DNA from: Psoroptes ovis
Taxonomy: Eukaryota > Arthropoda > Arachnida > Sarcoptiformes > Psoroptidae
NCBI GenBank assembly: GCA_002943765.1
Contig: PQWQ01000007.1
Coordinates: forward strand, 1,118,501-1,182,500
Direction of reading: 5' to 3'
DNA length: 64,000 nucleotides
Shown: positions 38,576 through 50,560 of the stretch, in pieces
Numbering within the stretch: the first letter of the stretch is position 1
How the letters are laid out: each line of letters opens with the position of its first letter
Made by a program: the position numbers and the translations under genes
Notes under the pieces: model-generated
The model's input: the letters and a program-made list of their open reading frames with translations, nothing else
The model's database searches: none
What the model was told of the DNA's origin: nothing

Positions 38576-39241
38576 ATGGATTTTGCTAAAAGACAAATGC
38601 GAAATATGGGATGGAGTGAAGGCAAAGGATTAGGCGCAAATGAAAGCGGTATTGTCAAACCTATCACGCCAAATATTCAAATGGACACACGTGGTCTTGG
38701 CTTTACGATCACCGATTCTTTACAAATAAAAAATCAATGGTGGGCTGAAGCATATAATGTTGCCAATAAAGGATTGAAACCTGAATATAAAATAACATCA
38801 GTTGGTGTTGTGGTCAAAACAAAAGATCTCAATGATACGGAAAATGATTTAAAATATAATCAACATTTTATAAGCGGTGGAACCATATTAAATGATCATA
38901 ATAATGATAAATCAGAAGAAATAATTGACGATAATAATACATGTGATAATAATGACAAACAATCAAAGAAAAAGCATAAAAAGAAAAGTCAAAAACATAC
39001 GATTGAAAATGAAACAAATGATGAACAACAACAGCAACAACCGCCACAACAATCAATCAATAAAAAACAATTAGATTTTAATGAAATATTTTCAAAAAAT
39101 AAAAATATCACTTGCCATAAAGCAGCACGTTTAGGTATCAAAATGTCGGGCAAAATGAAACGATTACAAGAACAAGAAGCTAATTTCATTGAATCAAATG
39201 ATTTGAATTTGAAAAAATTTAAAAACAAAATCAATTCATGA
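38576..39241 (+). CDS. Gpatch4: G-patch domain protein, GPATCH4-like, 221 aa
   Basis: G-patch proteins activate DEAH-box RNA helicases; GPATCH4 acts in the nucleolus and Cajal bodies with DHX15. This intronless frame starts MDFAKRQMRNMGWSEGKGLG and continues ANESGIVKPI, MDTRGLGF and KNQWWAEAYN. That is the GPATCH4 pattern: G-patch right at the N-terminus, then the NHWW-type motif. After about residue 75 the protein becomes Asn/Asp/Lys-rich, with KKKHKKKSQK as a likely nuclear or nucleolar signal and a Gln/Pro run. It ends with a basic, Lys-rich segment (KAARLGIKMSGKMKRLQEQE). The start aligns with the conserved MKFAEEQL of relatives, so a missing upstream exon is unlikely. It is shorter than human GPATCH4, mainly in the tail. 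Confidence 0.88.
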   Translation: MDFAKRQMRNMGWSEGKGLGANESGIVKPITPNIQMDTRGLGFTITDSLQIKNQWWAEAYNVANKGLKPEYKITSVGVVVKTKDLNDTENDLKYNQHFISGGTILNDHNNDKSEEIIDDNNTCDNNDKQSKKKHKKKSQKHTIENETNDEQQQQQPPQQSINKKQLDFNEIFSKNKNITCHKAARLGIKMSGKMKRLQEQEANFIESNDLNLKKFKNKINS

Positions 39242-41061
39242 ATAATACAAATGATGGCGCCATATATGACATAGGAATTAATTTCTCATCAATTTCCTTC
39301 CTTAAATTATTTATTTTATTTATAAAATTATTTTATTTAAATAATAAAAAAAAAATTATTTCATCAAATAAAATCTACAGTGATTTATTGTCAAGACAAG
39401 AGAAACCAAATCAAATTTGATCTCTTAGGAAACCTTGGTGATAATCAATCAATCACCATCATCATACATCATTTTGTATGCAAAACAAAATCAAATAAAA
39501 TGAAATCAAGGATCATCATAATCCAAAAATATTTCTCTTTATTTTACCGTTAAACTAAAATTTGAAATTTAAATTTAGAAAAAAAAATTGGAAATGAAAT
39601 CTGGAAATCCAAACATTTTACGTCCATGATTAAAGGATGAAAATTTGCATAAAACATCAAATGACACGAATCATCGAACGAATCATTTATTCGTTTATTT
39701 TATAAATAATTATTATAAAAATGCAAAAGAAAACAAATCAAATTGTATATTGATCGTTGTGAATCGGTAAAATCAATTTTCTGGCTTTGATTGATTTTTT
39801 TAATAATAATATTCCCGATATTATCAATATTTGTATCATTCAAAGAAACCAGTTCTAATCAATTCATTGATTCAATTCAATCAAATTGAGTCTATATGAT
39901 ACAGATTATCTTTATCAATATTATTACCATAGATACGAAAAATGAAATTCAAAAATGGAAATGAATGGCAAATGATTTGAATTGGAAATGATATTTGTGC
40001 AAATGTCTGTGTGTGTTGGTAAACATTTTTTTTTCATTCATTTTTTCTCGGTAAAAATTTGTCAAAATTTCATAGATTTTCAATGAGAAACATTTTGAAA
40101 TTTTGAAACTTTTATTATTATCATCATCATCATCATCATCGATGATTATTAAAAACAAACGCCATGATTCGTTGTCATTGTTACCGTTGTTATTGCTGTC
40201 GTTGATGATCATCGAGTATTTATTTAGTCAATTTTACTTTGAACGTTTGTCAAGTAAAAAGAAAATATATTTGAAAGACTTGTATTGATAAGGTACCATG
40301 GTTACACTAGTCAGTGTTTGTTTGTTTGACAATTGTCATCGAATTATTAATATTTTGTTTTTCATTTCTCTTGATAAAGCCAAAGTCAAATATAAAAATA
40401 CAAATACAAACAATAAACTTATTTGAATCATAATAAATAATCACCAAGGTGATCATTGATTATTGCAACTGTGAAAAAGGTATATGATCATCATCAACGA
40501 TCATATTGTTTCAACGATTTCGTATGGATTTGAATTAAGTTTACCATTCAGTTCAGTCATAGACTAACTAAAAATGTCAGGTTACTATGGTATTTCAGCC
40601 AAACGAATCCACAAACTCTGGTATAATATATTGATGAATATATATTTTGACTGAATGAATTTTCCGTTTCAAAAAATATTCAACTAACGGCTTATGAATA
40701 ATATTAAAAATTCAAATAATTATGAATATTTTGGTAGCTTTGTTTATTCGATAGCATTTGATAAACAGAAGGCATTTGACAATTAAACATTTTTTTGAAT
40801 TGAATTGGCAAAAAATGAAAAAAATAAAGGCGTGTTTGCCTTGTTCACATTTATTTATCTGTATATGTACACGCAACATTTGAAAATGTAACCAGTATTG
40901 AAAATATGTGATAAAACCCATAGGATTAACCATTAAATTTTCGTTTTGGTATCTGGTGAAAACGATATATATATCGAACAAGGAGGTACTTAAAAACTAA
41001 ATTAACTTTTTCCGCAATCTAAATGAACGGAATAAATTAACCCATAGAAAACTGGCGTAAT
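39242..41061. other. Intergenic stretch after the G-patch gene
   Basis: AATAAA signals occur shortly after 39340 and suit the 3' end of the G-patch gene. The rest is AT-rich with an (ATC)n run near 40120-40142 and one small exon-like start at 40574. No recognised gene. Confidence 0.5.
40574..40620 (+). CDS. Possible first coding exon of a short gene
   Basis: The arthropod initiator-like TCAGTTCAGTC (about 40550-40560) is followed 25 bp later by an ATG opening MSGYYGISAKRIHKL and then a GTATAA donor-like site after CTCTG. No second exon was found. Low confidence. Confidence 0.2.
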
Positions 41062-41397
41062 TTACTGGCTGAAATAACAGTTATTTCCATTTGATTCCAT
41101 CGATTTTTGAGTTGTTTTATTCCTTGTGGTAAAACATCGCCACACGATCGAAGCGTATTTGCCACCACCACCACCACCACCATAGCCACCGCCATGATGG
41201 CCACCACCATCATCATAAACGGTGGTTAATGCTAATAAATGATGGATAATGAATGGCAAAGAATCATTACCTATTATCGCTGCTACAATATTTGTTTGAT
41301 ATTTATTATTTTCTGGTTTAAATATAATCATATAATAAACTATGACTGTAAAAAATGATATTATCAACCAGATATTGTCGACGACGTAGTAAACCAT
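41062..41397 (-). CDS. Small membrane or secreted glycine-rich protein, about 111 aa
   Basis: The frame is open from 41466, but that start is TTG; the first ATG is at 41397, about 74 bp after a TATAAAA. The protein has a hydrophobic segment (IWLIISFFTVIVYYMIIF), then NIVAAIIG and LLALTTV, a YDDGGGHHGGGYGGGGGGGK block, and a basic C-terminus ending NNCYFSQ. A 39-nt stretch inside the frame (41232-41270) has GTAATG and TTATTAG at its ends. Removing it gives NIVAAIIALTTVYDDGGG, a more typical signal-peptide-plus-Gly layout, and the frame is kept either way. A cuticle or secretory role is an inference from composition. It is not a family I recognise. Confidence 0.5.
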   Translation of the reverse strand: MVYYVVDNIWLIISFFTVIVYYMIIFKPENNKYQTNIVAAIIGNDSLPFIIHHLLALTTVYDDGGGHHGGGYGGGGGGGKYASIVWRCFTTRNKTTQKSMESNGNNCYFSQ

Positions 41398-41470
41398 AGA
41401 CACGATAGATATGATGGTTGATTTGGAGATATATATGAATGTATATTTACTGATGATGGTTACCAATACA

Positions 41471-41477
41471 TTTTATA
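41471..41477 (-). promoter_or_regulatory. TATA box of the small glycine-rich gene
   Basis: TATAAAA on the minus strand, 74 bp before the ATG at 41397. Confidence 0.4.
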
Positions 41478-42573
41478 TGTGTTTGATCTCTCATTGTTGT
41501 TACCATTCGATTCGATTCGATATCTTTGAAATGATGATGAATTTTATAAAAATAATAATGTATTTTTAATCGTTCATAAGTGTTGTGTTCATAAATGCGA
41601 GGATTGTTTGTTGACAACCGTCAAGAAACCAAAAAAAAAAAAAAAAAAAACTAAATTGTTAATTGTTTATTGTTATCATTAACCAAAATATATATGACAG
41701 TGGTGGCAGTGTCCAAAATCAAAATCAAAAAATTGAAATGTGATTCTTTTGAATGAATTGTGAATGAATCAATGAATGAATAATCAGGATGATCCAAGGT
41801 AACCGGAGACCAAGACGACCAAATGATTCAATTCGCTGCTTCAATTCAAGTAAATAATGATTACCTTAGTAGTAAGAGAATATCTAAATAGATAATAGTG
41901 ATATCAAAACAATTAACCAATTGAATATCAGTCAACGACAACAACAAACAACAGCAACCAAAAAATAACCAAACCAACCAACTAACCAACCAACCAGCCA
42001 ACCAAACAATTAAATCAACATTAAATATTGTGTTGAACATCTTGACTCAACAAAATAAAAAAAAAAATCATATCATCTGACATATTCACATGTGTTTATG
42101 GTGTGTATGCCTATGTGTGTTTGTGTGTTTATGTGTCAACTAAAAAAATAAATATCTAAAACAACCGATATTCTTCTCTAAGACAACCGATTTTTGTCGT
42201 TAGAAATAATAAATGAATGAAAAATTAAAATCCCTGGACAACCGATTGTCAACAAGAATATCAACAATTATTATGATTATTATAACTGAATATAATAATG
42301 ATTTTAAATAAACCCAAATGAAATATACATCATTCAACATGGAAACCTGTTTCAATTTTTAATTTAAAAAAATTGGTCTTATAATTCAACCGATTCATTT
42401 ATTCATGAATCCATATTTTAATCAATGAATTTCGAAAAACTTTGATTCTATGGAAATGAAAATTTGTAAGAAAATTTTTTGTTTTTTCAAATGAATTTCA
42501 TAACACTTTAAGGTTAATGACCAGTGGTGATGATTCATTTTTTTCTTAATTTGTGAATCGGTTACATTAGTTA

Positions 42574-42648
42574 GTCAATTAGTGTCTGGTTAAGGGTCGT
42601 GCCAGGTTTCCATCTAGGGTTTCGTACAGATAGGCTTCGGCATATTGC
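42574..42648 (-). CDS. Possible terminal exon of an unrecognised gene
   Basis: On the minus strand, a CGCTTTCACAG acceptor is followed by HPQYAEAYLYETLDGNLARP, then LTRH and a TAA stop, with no low-complexity content and G+C far above its surroundings. The plus strand is also open here (GFHLGFRTDRLRHIADAVKA), so the strand is not settled. The good acceptor and clean stop favour minus. Confidence 0.35.
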
Positions 42649-43157
42649 GGATGCTGTGAAAGCGAAATTATCGAAATTTTTTTTCATAAAAATTGAAACA
42701 TTCACACAGCTAATTGTCATCGAAATTTAATTTTGAATTTTTGAATGTGAATCATTCAAAACAATTCATAAGTCAAAATTCATTTTTTTCCATTTTTTTC
42801 ATTAATCGCATCGATGATTTTCCTTTTTTTCAATTTCAATTTCGAAGCACGTGTCGAATTATTATTATTATTATTTTTTGAATTACAAAGGTCCTAGGTC
42901 AGCACCTTTATTGACAATTGTTTTGACTTTAGAGAGATAATAAAAGGTAAATGGCCAATCGTCAAAAGTCAGTTGTGCGTGCGTGAAAATGTCACCGAAA
43001 AATGAAAATGACAAAACAAAACTTGAAAATATGTGAAAGCAAAAACTGTTGAAATTCTTCTCTTAATAATAATCATAAGCAGATGTTTTTTTTGATTATT
43101 TAATTTCATTTTCATTTAAAACAAAACAAAAAAATTAAATTTGAAAAATTGAAATTT

Positions 43158-43430
43158 GAAAAACAAAAGAACCCGAGACCAAAAGCAGCATCTGACAAAT
43201 TAAATTTTGAGTTCAGCAGATTGAATCTTCAGCAAACGATTCATCCGCATGGTCCGTTTGTACGTGCACCAGGTACGTGCATTTTGGACGTAGGATTTGC
43301 CGCTAAAAAAATGAATCAAAAATTCGAAGTAAATTTCCATGGACATAATTTTTGTCGAAAATACACACTTACGATGACACGTATCTCAAAGGAAATTCAA
43401 TCACTGGTTTCTGGTTGTTGTGAGTGTGTA
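43158..43430. other. Unrecognised coding-like island, strand uncertain
   Basis: Plus strand: about 90 codons are open without low complexity (KLNFEFSRLNLQQTIHPHGP, then FVRAPGTCILDVGFAAKKMN), mostly with A/T third positions, but with no ATG at its head. Minus strand: a piece reading IEFPLRYVS ends at GTAAGTGTG (about 43373), and after a CATTTTTTTAG acceptor the frame continues SGKSYVQNARTWCTYKRTMR to a stop. Both strands therefore offer gene-like readings and transcript data are needed to choose. Confidence 0.3.
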
Positions 43431-44861
43431 TGTGTGTGTGCGAGTGTTTATAGATCAACAATGATCAACAAATTAAACATGAGAAATATGTTTTTTTCGA
43501 AAAAATTTTATGATTATCTTAGTTTAGATCAAATAGAGTAAATATCATACATATTACCATGTTGTAATGATCGAAATCAATGATTGAAATGTATCAACTA
43601 TTTGACTATCGTTGTCGATGGTATCATTGAATAAATGAATTATTTATTTATTTAAGATATCATAAAAATTATTAGCACTAAATGGTTTAATTTAGTGAAA
43701 TATATGAATTCGTATTTTGTAAATATGTATTTTAATCATGAACCATGGCTTATGGCTTTAAAACTAGAAGAATTTCAAAGAGAAAAATGAAAAATTGAAC
43801 AATTTGCCATTTGCTTTCATTCATCAATGTTTATCTAAGATAATTTTGTTGATTTTGTTTTTGTTTGGGAATATACGAAATGCATTGAAATCAAATGATT
43901 ACATATTTTTCATTATTTGATTCTTATCATTGAAATAACATGGAAAAAAAGAGGAATTTAGGTGAAAATTCAAAGGTTTTTTCACCTTTGACATCAAACA
44001 TTATTTTTATACTACGGTCGATGATTGATTTGGCTTTATGAAAAAAAAAAATTTAATCAATCGAAAAACAACGACAACAACAGTTGGTACTGATGTTGTT
44101 GTGTCAGTAAGGTTGTTGATTCGATGAAAAAAAATTGAAAATTTCAATTTGCCAAACTCAAATACATTTGAAATCCATATGTTTCTAAATTGAAAATCTA
44201 AATTGATTTATATTCGATTGAATTCAATATTTGTATTTGTATTTGATTATGGCTGAAATTTGACAAATTTTTTTCCTATTTTTTTGTTTTAATAAATGCA
44301 AATAGAATGCATCAACAAATAATCAAAACAATCCAGGAATCAACGATACATTAATCGATGATGATATTTGTATTTTGATCGAAAAAACCGATGCATTGAA
44401 ATTGTATTAAACAATCTATTTCATCATACAGAAAATCAAAACAAAAATTAATGGAAATTGAAAATCATTTTCGCTTTTTTTTCTATCGATTGATTGAATG
44501 CATGGATTGTTGTTTGAAAAAAAAATATTGATGAAAATAATTTCCAAATAATCATAATAATATTAAACACGTATCCAATTGAAAATAAATAAATCATCAT
44601 CATCATCGTTAGTCATAGTTATGATAATGTGATCATATAAATGTTGATGTTGTTATTGTTATTGATTATAATCGACAAAAATCGAAACCAACCAAACAAC
44701 AAATCTAAACAGTTAAACCTGCGATATAACCACAATAAATATCAACAATCATTTTTTTTTTTGAAAACAAAAAACAAAACGAAAAAAATCGATCGACATT
44801 AAAATATTTTTGGTTGCCGTAGTCATAATCATAATCATGATCATCATCATCATCGACAACG

Positions 44862-47800
44862 ATGACGATAATGATGATTATGGATCAACATTTAAATCAA
44901 AATCAAAACAATACAACGAAATTGATTGAAGCAACCTCGACAACGATATCAAAAATAATAAATAATAATAATAATTTAGTGATTAAACAACAACAACAAC
45001 AATCTAGATTATTAAAGAATCATCATCATCATCTATCAATCGTATCATTGAATCATCGAACAACGAAAAATTGTGTTTCTGAATTCGATAATTTCAATTG
45101 TAATACATCAATATCGCCATCATTAAATAATCAAAATTATCAACAAGCAACGTTGAATCAACAACATTCAACCTATTCAATTCATCATCATAATCAACAT
45201 CAACCACAACAACAATCAGCATTGGTGACCACAACAGCAGCAGCGCAAGCGATTATAACTGTTGTTTCACCTTCACCATCATCATCATCAACATCATCAT
45301 CATTACAATCTTCATCAGCAATATCCATAGCTGATCGGTTGTCATCGATACCAACGGAATCATTATTGTTGACCAAGCAACAACAACAACAACAACACCC
45401 GCAATCTACAGGTTGTAATATACACCAAAAAATTTATCATATTCATTTGATGATTTGTACAAATTTTTTTTTTTTTTGAAGCGTTACTAAATTGATAATA
45501 ATTTTTTGTTGTGTTTATATTTTTCCATTTTTTTTTTAATTTTCACTTTCATTAATTGTAATAATTAATACAAAAAAAAATCGAATAGAAATGATATCCA
45601 CACAACCTGTTGTGACACTGGTATCAACTGTTGGTGTCGATATTAATCAACAACAATCATATATTACGGTATCAGCAAATGATCATCATCATCATCCACA
45701 TCATCATCAACAACAACAACAACAATCACATCAGCATCATCATCATCATAATCAACAACAGCAGCTTCATCATTTACAACAAAATGTTTCCACACAACAG
45801 CAACAACAACAACAACAACCACCATCAACAACAACATCTCAACAACAATCACAAACATCAAATAATCAATTAGAATCGGATGTTAATGAAACTAATAATA
45901 ATAATAATAATGCAGCTACACAACAAATTGCTGAACAATCACATCAAACACATACTACATATGAAGATTATTATACAAATGGTTCGAATTCAGTTGGACA
46001 AATGTAAGAATTAATTATCTATTTTTTTTCCTGAATAAAAAATGATTTAATTTCATTTTTTTTTTTGACCCCAAAAAATTCTAAGGGCAACATATTATGT
46101 AAGTGATTCATATGTACATGGTGCATATTATACAACAGATACATATGTTGTAATGGACACATCGTCAGCAGCAGCAGCTGCTGCTGCTGCTGCGGCTGCT
46201 ACTGCTACAACCGGAACAGTGATTCATAATGAAAATCCGATGACCAATCAAACGCATCATCATCATCATCATCATCAACAACAACAGCCAGTGCCACAAC
46301 ATTCAACACAATCACAAACAATACAACATCCACAAGCATCGCCATCATCATCATCATCACAATCACAAACAATATCGAATAATGGCCTTATGACACATCG
46401 TGATACTATAGCAGTAAGCAAAATTTTCTATATTTGAAATAAAATAGAAAAGTTTAAAAAAAATGAATTTTCAATTTTTTGAACTTTAGATTTACACCAA
46501 TGAAATTGATTATAACAATAAATCATCATCTATAACTACATCAGCAGCGACAACAACATCATGTATAACATCATCATCATCATCGACACTATCATCAGTT
46601 GCAGCAGCAATGACACCGACATCGTATCAGCAACAACAGCCGCAGCAGCAGCAACAGCAGCCAGCAAGAATTTCTATTCAACCAAAGACTGTAAGTTGAT
46701 TCATTTTCCTTTAATTTATTGATTCAAAATTTTATTTATTCATGGAAAAATAATACCTTTAGGTTGATTGGCTGATGGAAAATTATGAAACAGCTGAAGG
46801 TAATTAAAAAAATTTTCAAAAAAAAGAGAAAACCAATTGATTTTTATTATTGATTCATTTTATAAAAACAAGGTGTATCATTACCTCGTTCAACATTGTA
46901 TTTACATTATCAACAACATTGTAAAGTAGCTCATATTGAACCGGTGAATGCTGCATCATTTGGTAAATTGATACGATCAGTATTTGTTGGTCTACGTACA
47001 AGACGACTAGGAACAAGAGGTATGCATTTACTCCAATGAAAAATTCAGATATTTTAAAAATCATTCATTCGTTTTTATCGAAAGGCAATTCAAAATATCA
47101 TTATTATGGAATCCGAATAAAGCCAAATTCATCCTTAAATGATAATAATATCAATAATAATGGTTTAATTGATGCAAACACTAATAATAACAGTATTCAA
47201 CCACCGGTGAAAAGATCAAAATTGAATCAACAACAACAACAACAATCATCGATGAAAATTCATAATAATCAAACAATAAATAATTGCAATAATCAACAAC
47301 AACAACAACAGCAACAACAACAAACAATTAATGAACATCATTTACAAGATATAACAATCACCAAGGAAAAATTACAATCACATTTAGGTGATTCAACACA
47401 TTTATTGGACAGTGTTTGGCCACAACAATCGCAACAAGAGTCGCCGCAACTGTCGCAACAAGACCCCGTACAAAAAAGTTCAAATTTATTTTTCAAACTT
47501 TATCGACAACATTATGATAAGATAATTGTTGCATTATCCGAATTAAATTTTCATGAAATCGAACATATATGGCTGACATTTTGGCAGCCATCAATCGTAT
47601 CTGATAATTTAGATTGTAAAGATCAACAACAACAACAATCATCATTAAGTTTGCAAACACTACAAGAATTAACTAAAACTGACATTTCATTATGGATTGC
47701 TCAAACAGATTATGCTATGTACAATTCAATCATAACCAAATTATTATTACCAAATTTATTGCGAGAAATACCACAACTATTAACACAACAAATTAGAAAT

Positions 47801-49158
47801 TTTGCTAAATGTATCAATAAATGGATGTTGAATGCGTTGCAAGGTTATTCAGGTATGTTCGATACGCACACACATCGCTAAATTGAAAATTGTTGATTTG
47901 ATTAATTAGTTTTTTCTTCATTTTCTTTGATATTTTTCGAAATTTTCTCTAATTAATTTGATTAATCAATGCAAACATACACACATCAATGCATGATAAT
48001 ATCAGATGAATTTATTCGATTAAAAACATCAGCCGTCAGTGCATTAAGTCATATGCTTCGTCGTTATACATCATTAAATCATTTATCAACGGCGGCATGT
48101 GCTGTATTGAAAAATCAACAACAAGTACAACAAATGATTAATGATTTGAATAAAGTTGATTTTAAAAATGTTCAGGTAAAAATATTAATGTTTACATTCA
48201 TTCGTTCGTATATGTTTATTTTGATTGCTAATCATTTTTATTTTGATTTTTTGATCAATGTAAAACACCTTACACACACATAGGAACAAGCATCATGGGT
48301 ATGTCAATGTGATGAAAATATCGTTCATCAAATTGAATCCAGTTTTAAGGTAATAACTTTAAGAGCTTCATTATTACAAGTGTATTATTTGATTTTAATT
48401 ACATTAAATTTGATTGAAATATGTGAAGGCATTTTTATTTGATCCATGTCCATACGATAAATGGTCAATTTGGTGTGAAAAAATATTGGATATGAGCTTA
48501 ACTAATCATAATAATAATAACAGTAACAATACCATAACTTTGGCAAAACAATTTTTTTTCAAATGGGAATTTTATAGGTAATTAATTAATGAATCAATGA
48601 TTAAATGTTTGATATTCATCAATAATTCATTAATCATTTAATCATTTAATCACTTAAAAGTTCACTTGTTATGCGTGATTTAACATTACGTTCTGCACAT
48701 TCATTTGGTTCATTTCATTTGATACGATTATTATTTGATGAATATATTTTTTATTTGGTTGAAAAACGTATTGCCAAAACAACACAAACAACTGCATTAC
48801 AAATGCTTGGTGATGTAAGTGTGTTATGCTTTAATTTAAAACAAAATTAATCATTGATAATTAATCTTATATTCAGTTAGCATCAAATCCATTGATGAGA
48901 TCATCACCGGCCATTGTATCATCATCATCATCATCAACTACCACAGCATCATCATTACCAGCTTCTACAGCAACAACAACAACGACAGCATCCGCAACAA
49001 TAGTAGCCACAACAATATCGCCAACATGTTCAGGTCAAACGAAAATAACGAATGATAATGGTGATTTGTGTAAACAAGATACGGTAACATATGATAATGA
49101 TATTGTATCTCAACAACAACAGCAGCATCAGCAACAACAACAACAAATGCTTCAATAA
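44862..49158 (+). CDS. Rfx: RFX1/2/3-type transcription factor, 12 exons, 1088 aa
   Basis: RFX factors bind X-box motifs and drive cilium genes (DAF-19/RFX3 branch). Exons: 44862-45411, 45589-46003, 46086-46413, 46490-46690, 46763-46799, 46873-47019, 47085-47852, 48006-48175, 48284-48349, 48429-48577, 48661-48814, 48877-49158; they sum to 3267 nt in frame. Residues 1-498 are Gln/His/Ser-rich activation-type sequence with the family motif TYYVSDSYVHGAYY. The winged-helix DNA-binding domain (about 499-573) reads VDWLMENYETAEGVSLPRST...AASFGKLIRSVFVGLRTRRL...NSKYHYYGIRIKP and spans three exons, one only 37 nt. Domains B/C and dimerisation (about 690-967) have LRRYTSLNHLSTAACAVLKN, LNKVDF.NVQEQASWVCQCD, VMRDLTLRSAHSFGSFHLIR. 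The tail is Ser/Thr/Gln-rich. A 29-codon upstream ORF (ATG at 44837) overlaps the start in another frame. Confidence 0.94.
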
Positions 49159-50560
49159 TTGAAAATATCAAATTATCAATCAAAACCTATGAAATCAAAA
49201 TCAATTCCCCTTATGTGTCATAAATCAATCCAAAAAAAAGGCTTCCTGAATCAATTCTGCAGGGAAACTATAGTTCATTCATAAATGAATGAATTCCACA
49301 AACGATCAATTCGTCCTTCGATTACAACTGCTAATATCGAAAGACCTAGTCAAAATGACCAACCAATTAATATTCAAAAACATTTCAGTTCATTTGTTTG
49401 TTGTTGAATTGTATTACCACTTATATTTTTTGGTTCTGGTCATATTATTATTATTATTACATTATAATTCTATGAATGAATTTGATCTAAATGTTCGATG
49501 ATTATATTCTTCCAATCCATTCCATTATAAGAATTTGACTTTTTTTAAAAAAATTAATTATTATCTTTGTTAAAATTTTTTTCTATTTTGATCATAAATA
49601 AATGAATAAAACATTTTGAAACTTGTAATTTTTGAATATTTCCATTTTGAAAAAAAACTCATTCAAAACTTGTCCAATCCTTTTTTGAAAATCCAGCAAA
49701 CGCCCGTTCAATTTAATTTCAACCAATAATTAAACAAATCGTTTGTTATAATATGTTTCAAGATTAATCATGATTTTGATTAATCAATTTTATTGAATCG
49801 TTTTTTTTTTTTAAATCAATTTTGATCATCAAAGTAATTGATTATGAACAGAAGAGACAAAAAAAAACTCATGAAAAAATTCAGTCAATCAATCGATCAA
49901 GCGATCAGTGATGAACAAAGAAAAAAAAAAATTCGTAATATTTCTCAAAGACAACTCATTGATACATAAATATGAATGAATTTATGAATGTTTGATTGAT
50001 TGTGTAATCAATTGATTGATTAATTATCGAAAATTATTGATGGAAAATGTACAAATGAGAAATGTGTGTTTTATGAGTGTTTGATGATTCGGATGTTTGT
50101 ATGTAATGATGATTTGCATTGATGATGATGATCATTATTGATGGTTAAATGAGAAAAAAAATGAATGAATGAATGAATGTATGAAATGATTGATATTTGT
50201 ATCAATGAATCGATTGATTGATTGATTGATTGATCAAAATGAAATGATGATGATGAGAGTCAAATAAATTAACAAAAAATTCTTAAATTTTGATAATGAT
50301 TCAAAAATTCTCATATAATTATTGATAATTATTTGATGATAATTATATGAAAGAAGAAAAAAAAACAATAACAATATAATACATTTTACATTTGATTGAA
50401 TTAATTAAATAATTGTCATTAAATCATTATATAATAATTGTATCAACACATATTATATTGAAAAAAATATATATTTTTTGGTCATAAGTATTTTTGGTTT
50501 TTGAAAATCAAATGAAATCGATTTTTTTTTTTACAAGTTTTGATCCGTAATTTTTTTTTT
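49159..50560. other. Convergent 3' region between RFX and ZMIZ
   Basis: The 3' UTRs of the two convergent genes must lie in this 1.4 kb. It is AT-rich with TGAATGAA, GATTGATT and GATGATG repeats. No gene is seen. Confidence 0.6.
49605..49610 (+). terminator. Probable polyadenylation signal of RFX
   Basis: AATAAA about 450 bp after the RFX stop, in an ATAAATAAATGAATAAA cluster. The poly(A) site itself cannot be seen. Confidence 0.4.

Larger units (their letters stand above)
41478..44861. other. Intergenic stretch upstream of RFX with two exon-like islands
   Basis: It contains an A-rich tract near 41631-41650, a CAAC/CAAACCAAC-rich region near 41940-42020, exon-like islands at 42576-42648 and about 43180-43415, and the RFX 5' flank. 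No recognised gene. Confidence 0.5.

Noticed and set aside
40712..40981. 89-codon minus-strand ORF
   Set aside because: Composition follows the local AT-rich background, with no splice or promoter signals and no recognisable motif.
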